This document shows, in pieces, positions 8,275 to 15,623 of a stretch of 64,000 bases of DNA (the first letter of the stretch is position 1; every line of letters starts with the position of its first letter). The stretch spans positions 539,085-603,084 of the forward strand of contig NZ_VWRN01000053.1 in the NCBI RefSeq assembly GCF_008632125.1, written 5' to 3'. Below the pieces are notes generated by a model. That model saw nothing but the letters and a program-made list of their open reading frames with translations. It was not told where the DNA came from and ran no database searches. The translations under genes and the position numbers were made by a program. The DNA comes from Cupriavidus cauae. Lineage in GTDB: Bacteria; Pseudomonadota; Gammaproteobacteria; Burkholderiales; Burkholderiaceae.

Positions 8275-8411
8275 GATCTTTCCTGAGACTTGTAGAACCT
8301 GCCCGTAACATGACTTTCGTCGTCGGCCGGCCCTTTGGACCTGACCTTCCTGCTTGTGTGTGCAGGCTCTCCCTGAGTTCTTCTTCCGCGGGCATGACGG
8401 AAAAGCCCTCG

Positions 8412-8441
8412 ATTATACTTGCGGTTCGCCGCCCGGCACAA
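8412..8441 (-). promoter_or_regulatory. sigma70 promoter of rplM-rpsI
   Basis: On the minus strand a perfect TATAAT (complement of 8412-8417) is preceded after 18 bp by TTGTGC (complement of 8436-8441). The start point would be near 8405, giving a leader of about 130 nt before rplM. Confidence 0.7.
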
Positions 8442-8526
8442 GCAAACAATGCGTTTGCCGTCAAGAGATCGGGGCATGCAGTGTCTCGCGGACCGCTTTT
8501 TCCAGGAAAGGAAGCGGCGCAGGGGC

Positions 8527-8710
8527 GAAAAAAAACCCAAGCCGCTGAGGCTTGGGTTTGAATCCACCAAAGGAGGAGGGTGGAGGAGACACTGGGCGAA
8601 CAACGGGACGGGGCCGGCGGTGCGGGCTGGCGTCGGGAAACTGCCTCGGTCGCTTCGACCACCCTTCGCTTTCGCACTCTGGCGGGCCATCGGCGCGCCG
8701 TCGTTCAATG
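8527..8710 (-). ncRNA. candidate small RNA (about 180 nt) upstream of rplM
   Basis: A self-contained transcription unit lies on the minus strand. A strong promoter (-35 TTGCAT at 8739-8744, 16-bp spacer, -10 TATAAT at 8717-8722) predicts a start near 8710. A perfect 11-bp terminator hairpin at 8533-8559 with a U-tract of about eight residues ends it near 8527. No conserved-looking reading frame fills the unit, and rplM has its own promoter downstream of this terminator. It could instead be an attenuated leader of the ribosomal operon. I could not match it to 6S RNA, a tRNA or a known riboswitch by eye. Confidence 0.5.
8528..8559 (-). terminator. intrinsic terminator of the candidate small RNA
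   Basis: The stem AAACCCAAGCC/GGCTTGGGTTT (8533-8543 with 8549-8559) has a GCTGA loop (complement on the RNA). An A-run at 8528-8535 becomes the U-tract on the minus-strand transcript. It lies more than 250 bp upstream of rplM and well apart from any coding stop. Confidence 0.85.
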
Positions 8711-8716
8711 GTTGGA

Positions 8717-8744
8717 ATTATACATGACGGCTTGTGCGATGCAA
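8717..8744 (-). promoter_or_regulatory. strong sigma70 promoter of the candidate small RNA
   Basis: TTGCAT (complement of 8739-8744), a 16-bp spacer and a perfect TATAAT (complement of 8717-8722). It is the best-matching promoter in this part of the window. Confidence 0.75.
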
Positions 8745-8845
8745 GAAAATTTGCAGTGCGAAATGGCATTTCGTAATGCAAAAAATTGTCACGGCGACGA
8801 CAGCCAGCAGAAAAGCTTAAAATTCAACAACTTACGGGTAGGCCG

Positions 8846-8867
8846 AGATGTCATCAAACTGACATCT
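8846..8867. promoter_or_regulatory. perfect 8-bp inverted repeat in osmC upstream region
   Basis: AGATGTCA at 8846-8853 and TGACATCT at 8860-8867 are separated by 6 bp in an AT-richer stretch between the candidate small RNA and the OsmC-like gene. There is no U-tract, so an operator is more likely than a terminator. The regulator is unknown. Confidence 0.45.
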
Positions 8868-9006
8868 TAGAGGTTTCCCTCGGTTTTCCGCCCGTTCGAG
8901 CGGCAAAGACACCACACGGCGCAAGGAAAATTTGAGGAAAATGCAAGCGCTCGATGCACGCGCATCGCAGCATCGAAACGAAACATTGAGAGCAGGAACG
9001 AACGAA

Positions 9007-9429
9007 ATGGAATGCAAGGTCACCTGGATGGGCAACGACGGCATGAGCTTCGTGGCGCAGACCGGCAGCGGTCACCTCGTCGCGATGGACGGTGCCCCGG
9101 AGGGCGGCGGTCACAACCTGGCGCCGCGGCCGATGGAGATGGTGCTGCTCGGCACCGGCGGCTGCACCGCCTATGACGTGGTGCTGATCCTGAAGCGCGG
9201 ACGCCACGACGTGCGCGGCTGCTCCGTCACGCTGCAGGCAGACCGGGCCGCCGAGGATCCGAAGGTGTTCACCCGCATCCACTTCAAGTTCACGGTGACC
9301 GGCCGCAACCTGAACCCGGCGACCGTCGAACGCGCGGTGCAGCTGTCGCACGACAAGTACTGCTCGGCGTCGATCATGCTGGCCAAGACGGCCGAGATCA
9401 GCCACAGCGTCGAACTGGTCGAGGTGTAA
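9007..9429 (+). CDS. OsmC family protein (YhfA-like)
   Basis: 140 residues from ATG 9007, chosen because AGGA lies 9 bp upstream; a longer frame from 8932 adds an unconvincing extension. OsmC/Ohr proteins form dimers whose paired cysteines reduce organic peroxides. Here C53 (GTGGCTAYD) and C119 (KYCSASIM) occupy the two conserved positions, and the sequence resembles the YhfA branch, whose physiological substrate is not settled. It stands alone, upstream of convergent rnpB. Confidence 0.92.
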   Translation: MECKVTWMGNDGMSFVAQTGSGHLVAMDGAPEGGGHNLAPRPMEMVLLGTGGCTAYDVVLILKRGRHDVRGCSVTLQADRAAEDPKVFTRIHFKFTVTGRNLNPATVERAVQLSHDKYCSASIMLAKTAEISHSVELVEV

Positions 9430-9502
9430 GACCGGAAAGCTTGATACTGGCGCGTCGGCGCCTTTGAGGCGTTCCCGGCGCGCCGCACCGGGAAGCGAAT
9501 TC

Positions 9503-9852
9503 GAAGCGAAGCAGGCCGATAAGCCGGATTCTGTGCGCGGCGCACGGGCCTTGCGATCCGCGCGCGCGTGACAACCATTCCTCTAGGCCGACCGTTACCG
9601 GCCGGCTCCAGCTCCCTACCCGCAGACTCGGCGGGCCGCTTCATCGTCTGCCTATTTGGGATTGCTCCGGGTGGAGGTTACCGCGTTTCACCCTTCGCAC
9701 CGGGCAAAACCCGGCGCGAAGACTCGTCTCTGTGGCCCTATTCCGCACGTTGCCGTGGATGGCTGTTAGCCACCACCCTGCCCTGTGGAGTCCGGACTTT
9801 CCTCCCCTCGCCCGTTGCCGGGCGAGCAGCGGTTGTCTGTCCTGCTTCGCGG
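9503..9852 (-). ncRNA. rnpB: RNase P RNA component (type A)
   Basis: The minus strand carries the universally conserved RNase P blocks: GAGGAAAGTCCGGACTCC at 9804-9787, the AGGGTGAAACGCGG block near 9690, CAATCCCAAATAGGC near 9660, GAGGAATGGTTGTCACG near 9580, and ACAGAATCCGGCTTATCGG near 9534. The ends pair as P1: GCGAAGCAGG at 9850-9841 with its complement at 9515-9506. This ribozyme trims the 5' leaders of pre-tRNAs together with the RnpA protein. A TAGACT -10 (complement of 9858-9863) sets the start near 9852; no good -35 is visible. The reading frame of the DUF3025 gene runs on the same strand into its first 86 nt. Confidence 0.97.
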
Positions 9853-10962
9853 GCCGCAGTCTAGCACCTTTGGGTCGATCCCGCCGGTCGCGCCGGCCTC
9901 GCCAGTACCGCTTGCATCGCCGATATCGTTGATACCGCCGGGACCGCTGATACCGCTGATACCGCTGATACCGCCGGGACCGCCGGGACCGCCGGGACCA
10001 CTGGGACCACTGGGACCACTGGGACCACTGGGACCACTGGGACCACTGGGACCACTGGGACCACTGGGACCACTGGGACCACTGGGACCGCCGGGACCGC
10101 GGCGGCCGGGGCGGAACACCGTGGTGTCGTCGTAGAAAGCGGGATCGGCATTGGCCGGCCACCAGTGCGGAATGCCGAGCACCGGCAGCGGCGCGAAGCT
10201 GCTCCGGCCCCGCAGCCGCGCCTGCGCGAGCATCCCGGCCAGCGGCCCATCCAGCGTCTGCGCCGTGGCCGGATGCGGATCGGCGAGCGAACGGGCGATC
10301 GGCCAGGCGTGCGCCGTGATTGACTTGTAGGGTGCGACCAGTTTTTCCAGCAGCGCATGGCCGAACGGCACCACCGCGCAGCGATCAGGCCACGCGTTGC
10401 GGCCGTCGATGAACAGTTCGCGCCAGCGAAATCCTCTTAGCGCCGCCTCCAGCCGCGGCTCGGCGCAGACGAACAGCACCGCGTTCTCGTCGAACAGCGT
10501 CGCCGCGTCGCGCAACGGCCCGCGCGTGGGCTGCACGCCGTGCGCGGCGATGGCCATGGCCTGCAGCCGGTTCAGCATCGCCTTCGTGCGCGGGAAATGC
10601 AGCCAGATCAGGCCGTTGAAAAAGTCGTGCAGGTTCTCGCGCGTCGGCACCTCGCCGTGCGCGTGGATATGGGCCTCGTAGGCGCTGCCGGGCGGCAGCG
10701 TGTGCTGCGGGACGAAGCGCAGCGGCAGACCGGCGGCATTGGTCAGCCCCTGTGCGGCGGCAAAGGCATCGAGCGCCGCATGAACCGGCCGGCCCTGGCC
10801 GACCTCGGCCGCGATCGCGGCGCCCGCCCGCGCGAACGGCGCAAACCAGGGCCGGGACCAGTCGACCCGGGCCAGCCGCTGCGCCAGGTCGACGGCAGGC
10901 GTGAGGCCCTGGACAGCAGGCTCCAGGCCCTCGACGGCCCGCTCAGCGCTGGGACCGCCCAC
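9766..10962 (-). CDS. DUF3025 domain protein with collagen-like C-terminal tail
   Basis: 398 residues from a GTG at 10962, 3 bp after the pyrC stop and so probably coupled to it. Residues about 40-290 match the DUF3025 family of unknown function (HDFFNGLIWLHFPRTKAMLN, then DENAVLFVC and GIPHWWPANADPAFYDD). After that point the normal protein would be expected to end. Here it continues as about 19 Gly-X-Y triplets, ten of them Gly-Pro-Ser (residues 292-321), then a Gly-rich stretch, and stops only at 9766 inside rnpB. The tail is encoded by an almost perfect 9-nt repeat. Whether the tail is translated as drawn is uncertain; the DUF3025 part is solid. Confidence 0.85.
   Translation of the reverse strand: MGGPSAERAVEGLEPAVQGLTPAVDLAQRLARVDWSRPWFAPFARAGAAIAAEVGQGRPVHAALDAFAAAQGLTNAAGLPLRFVPQHTLPPGSAYEAHIHAHGEVPTRENLHDFFNGLIWLHFPRTKAMLNRLQAMAIAAHGVQPTRGPLRDAATLFDENAVLFVCAEPRLEAALRGFRWRELFIDGRNAWPDRCAVVPFGHALLEKLVAPYKSITAHAWPIARSLADPHPATAQTLDGPLAGMLAQARLRGRSSFAPLPVLGIPHWWPANADPAFYDDTTVFRPGRRGPGGPSGPSGPSGPSGPSGPSGPSGPSGPSGPSGPGGPGGPGGISGISGISGPGGINDIGDASGTGEAGATGGIDPKVLDCGPRSRTDNRCSPGNGRGEESPDSTGQGGG
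9858..9863 (-). promoter_or_regulatory. -10 element of rnpB
   Basis: TAGACT on the minus strand lies 6 bp from the inferred RNase P RNA 5' end. It lies inside the 3' part of the upstream DUF3025 reading frame, between the repeat tract and rnpB. Confidence 0.55.
10000..10089 (-). repeat. 9-nt x 10 tandem repeat encoding (Gly-Pro-Ser)10
   Basis: Ten exact copies of GGTCCCAGT on the minus strand, flanked by degenerate 9-nt relatives encoding Gly-Pro-Gly and Gly-Ile-Ser (about 9950-9999 and 10090-10098). Perfect identity between units points to recent slippage expansion. Confidence 0.95.
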
Positions 10963-10965
10963 CGC

Positions 10966-12009
10966 TCAGGCGGCCAGCGCGGCCTTCCATTGCAGCGTCT
11001 CGCCGCCCCGCAGCGGCACCAGCTCCGTCTCGCCGTACGGCAGCGCTTCGGGCAGCTGCCACGGCTCGCGCCGCAGCGTCAGCGTGCCGGTATTGCGCGG
11101 CAGGCCGTAGAAGTCGGGCCCGTGGAAACTGGCGAAGCCTTCCAGCTTGTCGAGCGCGCCGGCGGCATCGAAGGCCTCGGCATACAACTCCATCGCATGC
11201 AGCGCGGTATAGCAGCCCGCGCAGCCGCAGGCGTGCTCCTTCAGGCCGCGCGCGTGCGGCGCACTGTCGGTGCCGAGGAAGAAGCGCGGGTTGCCCGATA
11301 CCGCGGCCGCCACCAGCGCCTGGCGATGGGTCTCGCGCTTGAGCACCGGCAGGCAGTAGTAATGCGGGCGGATGCCGCCGATGAAGATCGCGTTGCGGTT
11401 GTACAGCAGGTGATGCGCAGTGATGGTCGCGCCGATCGGCCCTTCGGCCTCGCGCACGTAGTCGGCCGCGTCCTTGGTCGTGATGTGTTCGAACACGACC
11501 TTCAGCCCCGGGAAATCGCGGCGCAGCGGCGTCATCACGCGCTCGATGAAGACCGCCTCGCGATCGAACAGGTCGATCTCGCTGTCGGTGACCTCGCCGT
11601 GCACCAGCAGCGGCAGGCCGACGCGCTGCATCGCCTCCAGCGCCGCGCTGCAGCGGCGGATGTCGGTCACGCCGGCATCGCTGTTGGTGGTCGCGCCAGC
11701 CGGATACAGCTTGACCCCATGGACGAAGCCGCTCGCCCTGGCGGCGACGATCTCGTCGGCCTGCGTGTTGTCGGTCAGGTACAGCGTCATCAGCGGCTCG
11801 AACGACAGGCCGGCCGGCAGCGCCGCCAGGATGCGGGCGCGATAGGCCTGCGCCTGCGCCACCGTGGTGACCGGCGGCTTCAGGTTCGGCATCACGATGG
11901 CGCGGGCGAACTGGCGCGCGGTATCGGGCAGCACGGCAGCGAGGGCGGCGCCGTCGCGCAGATGCAGGTGCCAGTCGTCGGGGCGGGTGATGGTCAGGGT
12001 CTGGGTCAT
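10966..12009 (-). CDS. pyrC: dihydroorotase
   Basis: 347 residues from ATG 12009, nearly the length of E. coli PyrC. A zinc amidohydrolase that cyclises carbamoyl aspartate to dihydroorotate, the third step of pyrimidine synthesis. The metal-binding HLH motif is at residues 14-16 (DDWHLHLRDG). The LKPPVTT, HGEVTD, FEHITTKDAADYV and GTDSAPHARGLKE motifs follow the PyrC class I pattern, including the conserved lysine/histidine metal ligands. An in-frame extension upstream to 12423 lacks family resemblance and overlaps the neighbouring gene, so it is rejected. The DUF3025 gene follows after 3 bp. Confidence 0.97.
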   Translation of the reverse strand: MTQTLTITRPDDWHLHLRDGAALAAVLPDTARQFARAIVMPNLKPPVTTVAQAQAYRARILAALPAGLSFEPLMTLYLTDNTQADEIVAARASGFVHGVKLYPAGATTNSDAGVTDIRRCSAALEAMQRVGLPLLVHGEVTDSEIDLFDREAVFIERVMTPLRRDFPGLKVVFEHITTKDAADYVREAEGPIGATITAHHLLYNRNAIFIGGIRPHYYCLPVLKRETHRQALVAAAVSGNPRFFLGTDSAPHARGLKEHACGCAGCYTALHAMELYAEAFDAAGALDKLEGFASFHGPDFYGLPRNTGTLTLRREPWQLPEALPYGETELVPLRGGETLQWKAALAA

Positions 12010-12092
12010 GACTTCGGCAAATCGAAAGCGTGGGATTGAGCGGTCGGCAGCGGTCCGCAGCGGCGGCGGCGGGCGGCGTGGACGATTGGCGA

Positions 12093-13406
12093 TTACAGGA
12101 TCAGGATGGCACGGTAGTCGTTGACGTTGGTGCGGGTCGGCCCGGTCACGACCAGGTCGCCGATCGCATCGAACAGGCCCCAGGCATCGTGCGCCTCCAG
12201 CTGGCGGCGCGCCGGCATGCCGGCCGCCTCGGCGCGGGCCAGCGTGCCCGGGTCGGCCAGCGCGCCGGCATTGTCCTCCGAGCCGTCGATGCCGTCGGTA
12301 TCGGCGGCGATCGCATGCACGTCGGCCACGCCCTCCAGTTCGATCGCCAGCGACAGCAGGAATTCGGAGCAGCGGCCGCCGCGGGCGCGTCCGGCGCCGT
12401 CCTTGGGCAGCGTCACGGTGCATTCGCCGCCGGAGATCAGCGCCACCGGCGCGGCAAACGGCGCATTGTACGCGCGGATTTCGCGCACCAGCGCCGCGTA
12501 GACGCGCGCTACCTCGCGGGCCTCGCCCGTGACGGTATCGCCGAGGATCACCGGGGTCACGCCGTGCGCGCGGAACACCTCGGCGGCGGCCGCCAGGCTG
12601 CCGTGCGCGGTGGCGATCATGCGGTTGTCGACGCGCGCGAACAGCGGATCGCCGGGCTTCGGCGTCTCGGCATGCTCGCCGCGCGCGCCGGCCTCGAGAT
12701 AGGCCTGCACCGCGGGCGGCACGCGGGCCTCGTAGCGGCGCAGGATCGCCAGCGCATCGTCGTAGGTGCTGGGATCGGCGACGGTCGGACCCGACGCGAT
12801 GGCGCTGGGATCGTCGCCGGCGACGTCCGAGACGATCAGCGTGGTCACCGGCGCGCGGCTGGCCTGGGCCAGGCGCCCACCCTGGATGCGCGACAGATGC
12901 TTGCGCACCACGTTCATCTCGGTGATCGGCGCCCCGCAGCGCAGCAGCTCCTGCGTGGTGGCGCGCAGATCGGCCATCGACACGCCCTCGGCGGGCAGCG
13001 ACAGCAGGCTGGAGCCGCCGCCGGAGACCAGCACGATCAGCCGGTCCTCGGGCCCGAGCGCCTGCACGCGGGCCAGGATTTCCGCCGCGGCGCGCTCGCC
13101 CGCCTCGTCCGGCACCGGGTGGCCGGCCTCGATGACTTTCACATGTTCGGTCGGCAGGCCATGCGCGTAGCGCGTGACGACCAGCCCTTCGAGCGCGACG
13201 CCGGCACCGGCATAGGCGCGCTCGACCGCCAGCGCCATCGACGCCGCGGCCTTGCCGGCGCCGACCACCAGCGTGCGGCCCTGGCGGCTCGGCGGCGGCA
13301 GGTACGCGTCGACGATGCGCAGCGGATCGGCGGCCGCGACCGCCGCATCGAAGCTCGCGCGCAGCAGCGCGCGCGGGTCCATGCCCCGCTTGGTGGTCTC
13401 GCTCAC
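12093..13406 (-). CDS. ttuD: glycerate 2-kinase / hydroxypyruvate reductase family (MOFRL), TtuD-like
   Basis: 437 residues from GTG 13406, which overlaps the ttuC stop by four bases (GTGA) and has GGAAG upstream; ATG 13382 is the alternative. The protein has the GckA/TtuD fold: VVGAGKAAASMA at about residues 50-60, SGGGSSLL near 130, and a C-terminal MOFRL domain with SGGECTVT and ADTDGIDGSEDNAGA. Members phosphorylate D-glycerate to 2-phosphoglycerate with ATP; some were named hydroxypyruvate reductase from the tartrate pathway. With ttuC it would take tartrate-derived glycerate or hydroxypyruvate into glycolysis. Confidence 0.93.
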   Translation of the reverse strand: MSETTKRGMDPRALLRASFDAAVAAADPLRIVDAYLPPPSRQGRTLVVGAGKAAASMALAVERAYAGAGVALEGLVVTRYAHGLPTEHVKVIEAGHPVPDEAGERAAAEILARVQALGPEDRLIVLVSGGGSSLLSLPAEGVSMADLRATTQELLRCGAPITEMNVVRKHLSRIQGGRLAQASRAPVTTLIVSDVAGDDPSAIASGPTVADPSTYDDALAILRRYEARVPPAVQAYLEAGARGEHAETPKPGDPLFARVDNRMIATAHGSLAAAAEVFRAHGVTPVILGDTVTGEAREVARVYAALVREIRAYNAPFAAPVALISGGECTVTLPKDGAGRARGGRCSEFLLSLAIELEGVADVHAIAADTDGIDGSEDNAGALADPGTLARAEAAGMPARRQLEAHDAWGLFDAIGDLVVTGPTRTNVNDYRAILIL

Positions 13407-14476
13407 AGCGCTTCCGCGATCGCGCGGCCGAGGTCGGCGGTGCCGGCGTTGCCGCCGATATCGCGCGTCAGCGGCGCGTGCGCGGGCCCGGCGGCCAGCA
13501 CCGATTCGATCGCGCCCAGCACCGCCGCGCCGGCATCCGCATGGCCCAGGTGTTCGAGCATCATCGCCCCGCACCAGATCTGACCGATCGGATTGGCGAT
13601 GCCGCGGCCGGCAATATCGGGCGCGGAGCCGTGCACCGGCTCGAACAGGCTGGGATAGGTTCGCTCCGGATTGATATTGGCCGACGGCGCGACGCCGATG
13701 GTGCCGGTACACGCGGGGCCAAGGTCCGACAGGATGTCGCCGAACAGGTTGCTGGCCACCACCACGTCGAACCAGTCCGGATGCAGCACGAAGTTCGCGG
13801 TCAGGATGTCGATGTGGTACTTGTCGACCTTCAGGTCCGGATAGTTCGCCGCCATCGCCTCGACCCGCTCGTCCCAGTAGGGCATCGTGATCGAGATGCC
13901 GTTGGACTTGGTGGCCGAGGTCAGATGCTTCTTCGGACGCTTGCTGGCCAGCTCGAAGGCGAACTTCAGGATGCGGTCGACGCCGATCCGGCTCATCACC
14001 GTTTCCTGGATCACGACCTCGCGCTCGGTGCCCGGGAACATGCGGCCGCCGATGCTGGAATACTCGCCCTCGGTGTTCTCGCGCACCACGTAGAAATCGA
14101 TGTCGCCGGGCTTGCGGTCGGCCAGCGGGCTGCGGATGCCGGGCATCAGCCGGACCGGGCGCAGGTTCACGTACTGGTCGAAGGCCCGGCGGAACTGCAG
14201 CAGCGAGCCCCACAGCGACACATGGTCGGGTACCGTGGCCGGCCAGCCCACCGCGCCGAAATAGATCGCGTCATAGCGCGACAGCGTATCGAACCAGTCG
14301 TCCGGCAGCATCTTGCCGTGGCGGGCGTAGTAGTCGCAGCTGGAAAAATCGAAATGGTCCCACTGCAGGTCGATGCCGAAGCGGCGCGCGGCGGCGTCCA
14401 TCACGCGGACGCCTTCGGGCATCACTTCGGTGCCGATCCCGTCTCCGGGGATCACGGCAATCTTGTATTGGCTCAT
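13403..14476 (-). CDS. ttuC: tartrate dehydrogenase/decarboxylase (D-malate dehydrogenase family)
   Basis: 357 residues from ATG 14476. It belongs to the isopropylmalate/isocitrate dehydrogenase family: AVIPGDGIGTEV at the N-terminus, RPVRLMPGIRSPL, the YVVRENTEGEYSS loop, the catalytic lysine region (KSNGISIT) and SNLFGDILSDLGPA. NAD-dependent oxidation and decarboxylation of tartrate or D-malate in the cytoplasm is the expected reaction. The start is supported by the family N-terminus (MSQYKIAVIPGDG); the long in-frame extension to 15340 overlaps the amidotransferase gene and is rejected. The four-base overlap with ttuD indicates co-translation. Confidence 0.95.
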   Translation of the reverse strand: MSQYKIAVIPGDGIGTEVMPEGVRVMDAAARRFGIDLQWDHFDFSSCDYYARHGKMLPDDWFDTLSRYDAIYFGAVGWPATVPDHVSLWGSLLQFRRAFDQYVNLRPVRLMPGIRSPLADRKPGDIDFYVVRENTEGEYSSIGGRMFPGTEREVVIQETVMSRIGVDRILKFAFELASKRPKKHLTSATKSNGISITMPYWDERVEAMAANYPDLKVDKYHIDILTANFVLHPDWFDVVVASNLFGDILSDLGPACTGTIGVAPSANINPERTYPSLFEPVHGSAPDIAGRGIANPIGQIWCGAMMLEHLGHADAGAAVLGAIESVLAAGPAHAPLTRDIGGNAGTADLGRAIAEAL

Positions 14477-14494
14477 GGCGGAGGGCTCGATGTG

Positions 14495-14580
14495 GAGGCT
14501 GGTTGAGGCTGGTTGAGGCTGGTTGAAGCTCGTTGCAGCGAAGTAGCGGCTGGTGGAAGCTAATAGCGGCTGGTGGAAGC
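14495..14580. repeat. tandem repeats upstream of ttuC (10-nt x 3.5 and 20-nt x 2)
   Basis: GAGGCTGGTT occurs three times exactly (14495-14524) with a decayed fourth copy. It is followed by two copies of a 17-20-nt unit containing TAGCGGCTGGTGGAAGC (about 14543-14580). Both share a GGCTGGT core. They occupy the leader and promoter region of ttuC. Confidence 0.85.
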
Positions 14581-14731
14581 GGATCGCCGGGCGATTCGGC
14601 CGCCTCGGGCTGCCACGCCAGCGCACCGCGCCGGCGGCCGCGGCCGTGCTTGGCAGAACGCCCGGCCCGGCGGGATAATGTCGCAATTCTATTGCAATCG
14701 GCCGGCCCTCACGCCGTCCCGGTCCCACGCC

Positions 14732-15562
14732 ATGTGCCAGCTGCTCGGCATGAACTGCGCCACGCCGACCGACGTGACGTTCTCCTTCACCGGCTTCGCC
14801 GCGCGCGGCGGCGTCACGGATCATCATGCCGACGGCTTTGGCGTGGCCTTCTTCGAGGACAAGGCCTGCCGCCTGTTCATCGACAACCAGTCGGCGGGCA
14901 CCTCGCCGGTGGCCGAACTGATCAAGAACTACCCGATCAAGTCGAAGAACGTCATCTCCCATATCCGCAAGGCCACGCAGGGCACGGTGCGGCTGGAGAA
15001 CTGCCATCCGTTCATGCGCGAGCTGTGGGGCCGCCACTGGATCTTCGCCCACAACGGCGACCTGAAGGGCTTCGCGCCGTTCCTGTCTGGGGTCTATCAG
15101 CCGGTCGGCGACACCGACAGCGAGCTGGCGTTTTGCGCGCTGATGCAGGGCCTGCGCAAGCGTTTCCCCGGCTCGCAGCCGCCGCTGAACGAGCTGTGCC
15201 ACGCGCTGGCCGACATCACGCGCGAGATCACGCTGTACGGTGTCTTCAACTATCTGCTGAGCAATGGGCAGGCGCTGTTCGCGCACTGTTCGACGCGGCT
15301 GTATTACCTGGTGCGCCAATGGCCGTTCTCGACCGCGCATCTGATCGATGCGGACCTGTCGATCGACTTCGCCCAGGTGACCACGCCGGAAGACCGCGTG
15401 GCGGTGATCGCCACCGCGCCGCTGACCGACGATGAAGTGTGGACGCCGTTCGCGCCGGGGGAATTGATGATGTTCGAGGCCGGCCAGCCGACGATGACGC
15501 TGACGGTGCCGATTCCGCCCGAGGTGCAGGCGCGCAACGCGGCCAATTCGGCCTGTACTTGA
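14732..15562 (+). CDS. class II glutamine amidotransferase (YafJ-like)
   Basis: 276 residues. The N-terminal nucleophile cysteine is directly after the initiator (MCQLLGMN), as in the Ntn-hydrolase GATase II fold, so Met removal would expose C2. The family blocks HHADGFGVAFFED, ISHIRKATQG, NCHPFMRE and IFAHNGDLKGF are present, along with the GDTDSE motif. YafJ-type proteins have a glutaminase domain without a fused synthase, and the acceptor substrate is generally unknown. The gene diverges from ttuC and is convergent with gltL; a GC-rich palindrome follows its stop. Confidence 0.92.
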   Translation: MCQLLGMNCATPTDVTFSFTGFAARGGVTDHHADGFGVAFFEDKACRLFIDNQSAGTSPVAELIKNYPIKSKNVISHIRKATQGTVRLENCHPFMRELWGRHWIFAHNGDLKGFAPFLSGVYQPVGDTDSELAFCALMQGLRKRFPGSQPPLNELCHALADITREITLYGVFNYLLSNGQALFAHCSTRLYYLVRQWPFSTAHLIDADLSIDFAQVTTPEDRVAVIATAPLTDDEVWTPFAPGELMMFEAGQPTMTLTVPIPPEVQARNAANSACT

Positions 15563-15574
15563 GGGGGGGTGACG

Positions 15575-15600
15575 CCCCTCTCCCGCAGGCGGGAGAGGGG
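15575..15600. repeat. GC-rich palindromic element, copy 1
   Basis: A perfect 12-bp inverted repeat (CCCCTCTCCCGC, 2-nt centre, GCGGGAGAGGGG) sits between the convergent amidotransferase and gltL genes. Related palindromes occur at 33420-33443 and 40088-40113, and a weaker relative near 28729-28760. It can fold as a hairpin and may act as a terminator for both genes. Confidence 0.8.
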
Positions 15601-15623
15601 CCGGGGGAGAGGGAGCCCTCTGC

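Noticed and set aside
8555..8590. tRNA-like GATTCAAACCC segment on the minus strand
   Set aside because: No acceptor stem, anticodon arm or CCA can be folded; the bases belong to the terminator of the candidate RNA.
12010..12423. Long N-terminal extension of pyrC
   Set aside because: It overlaps ttuD out of frame, has no family similarity, and ATG 12009 gives the standard PyrC N-terminus.
14477..15340. N-terminal extension of ttuC
   Set aside because: It lies antisense to the amidotransferase gene and across the upstream repeats; the family start MSQYKIAVIPGDG is at 14476.
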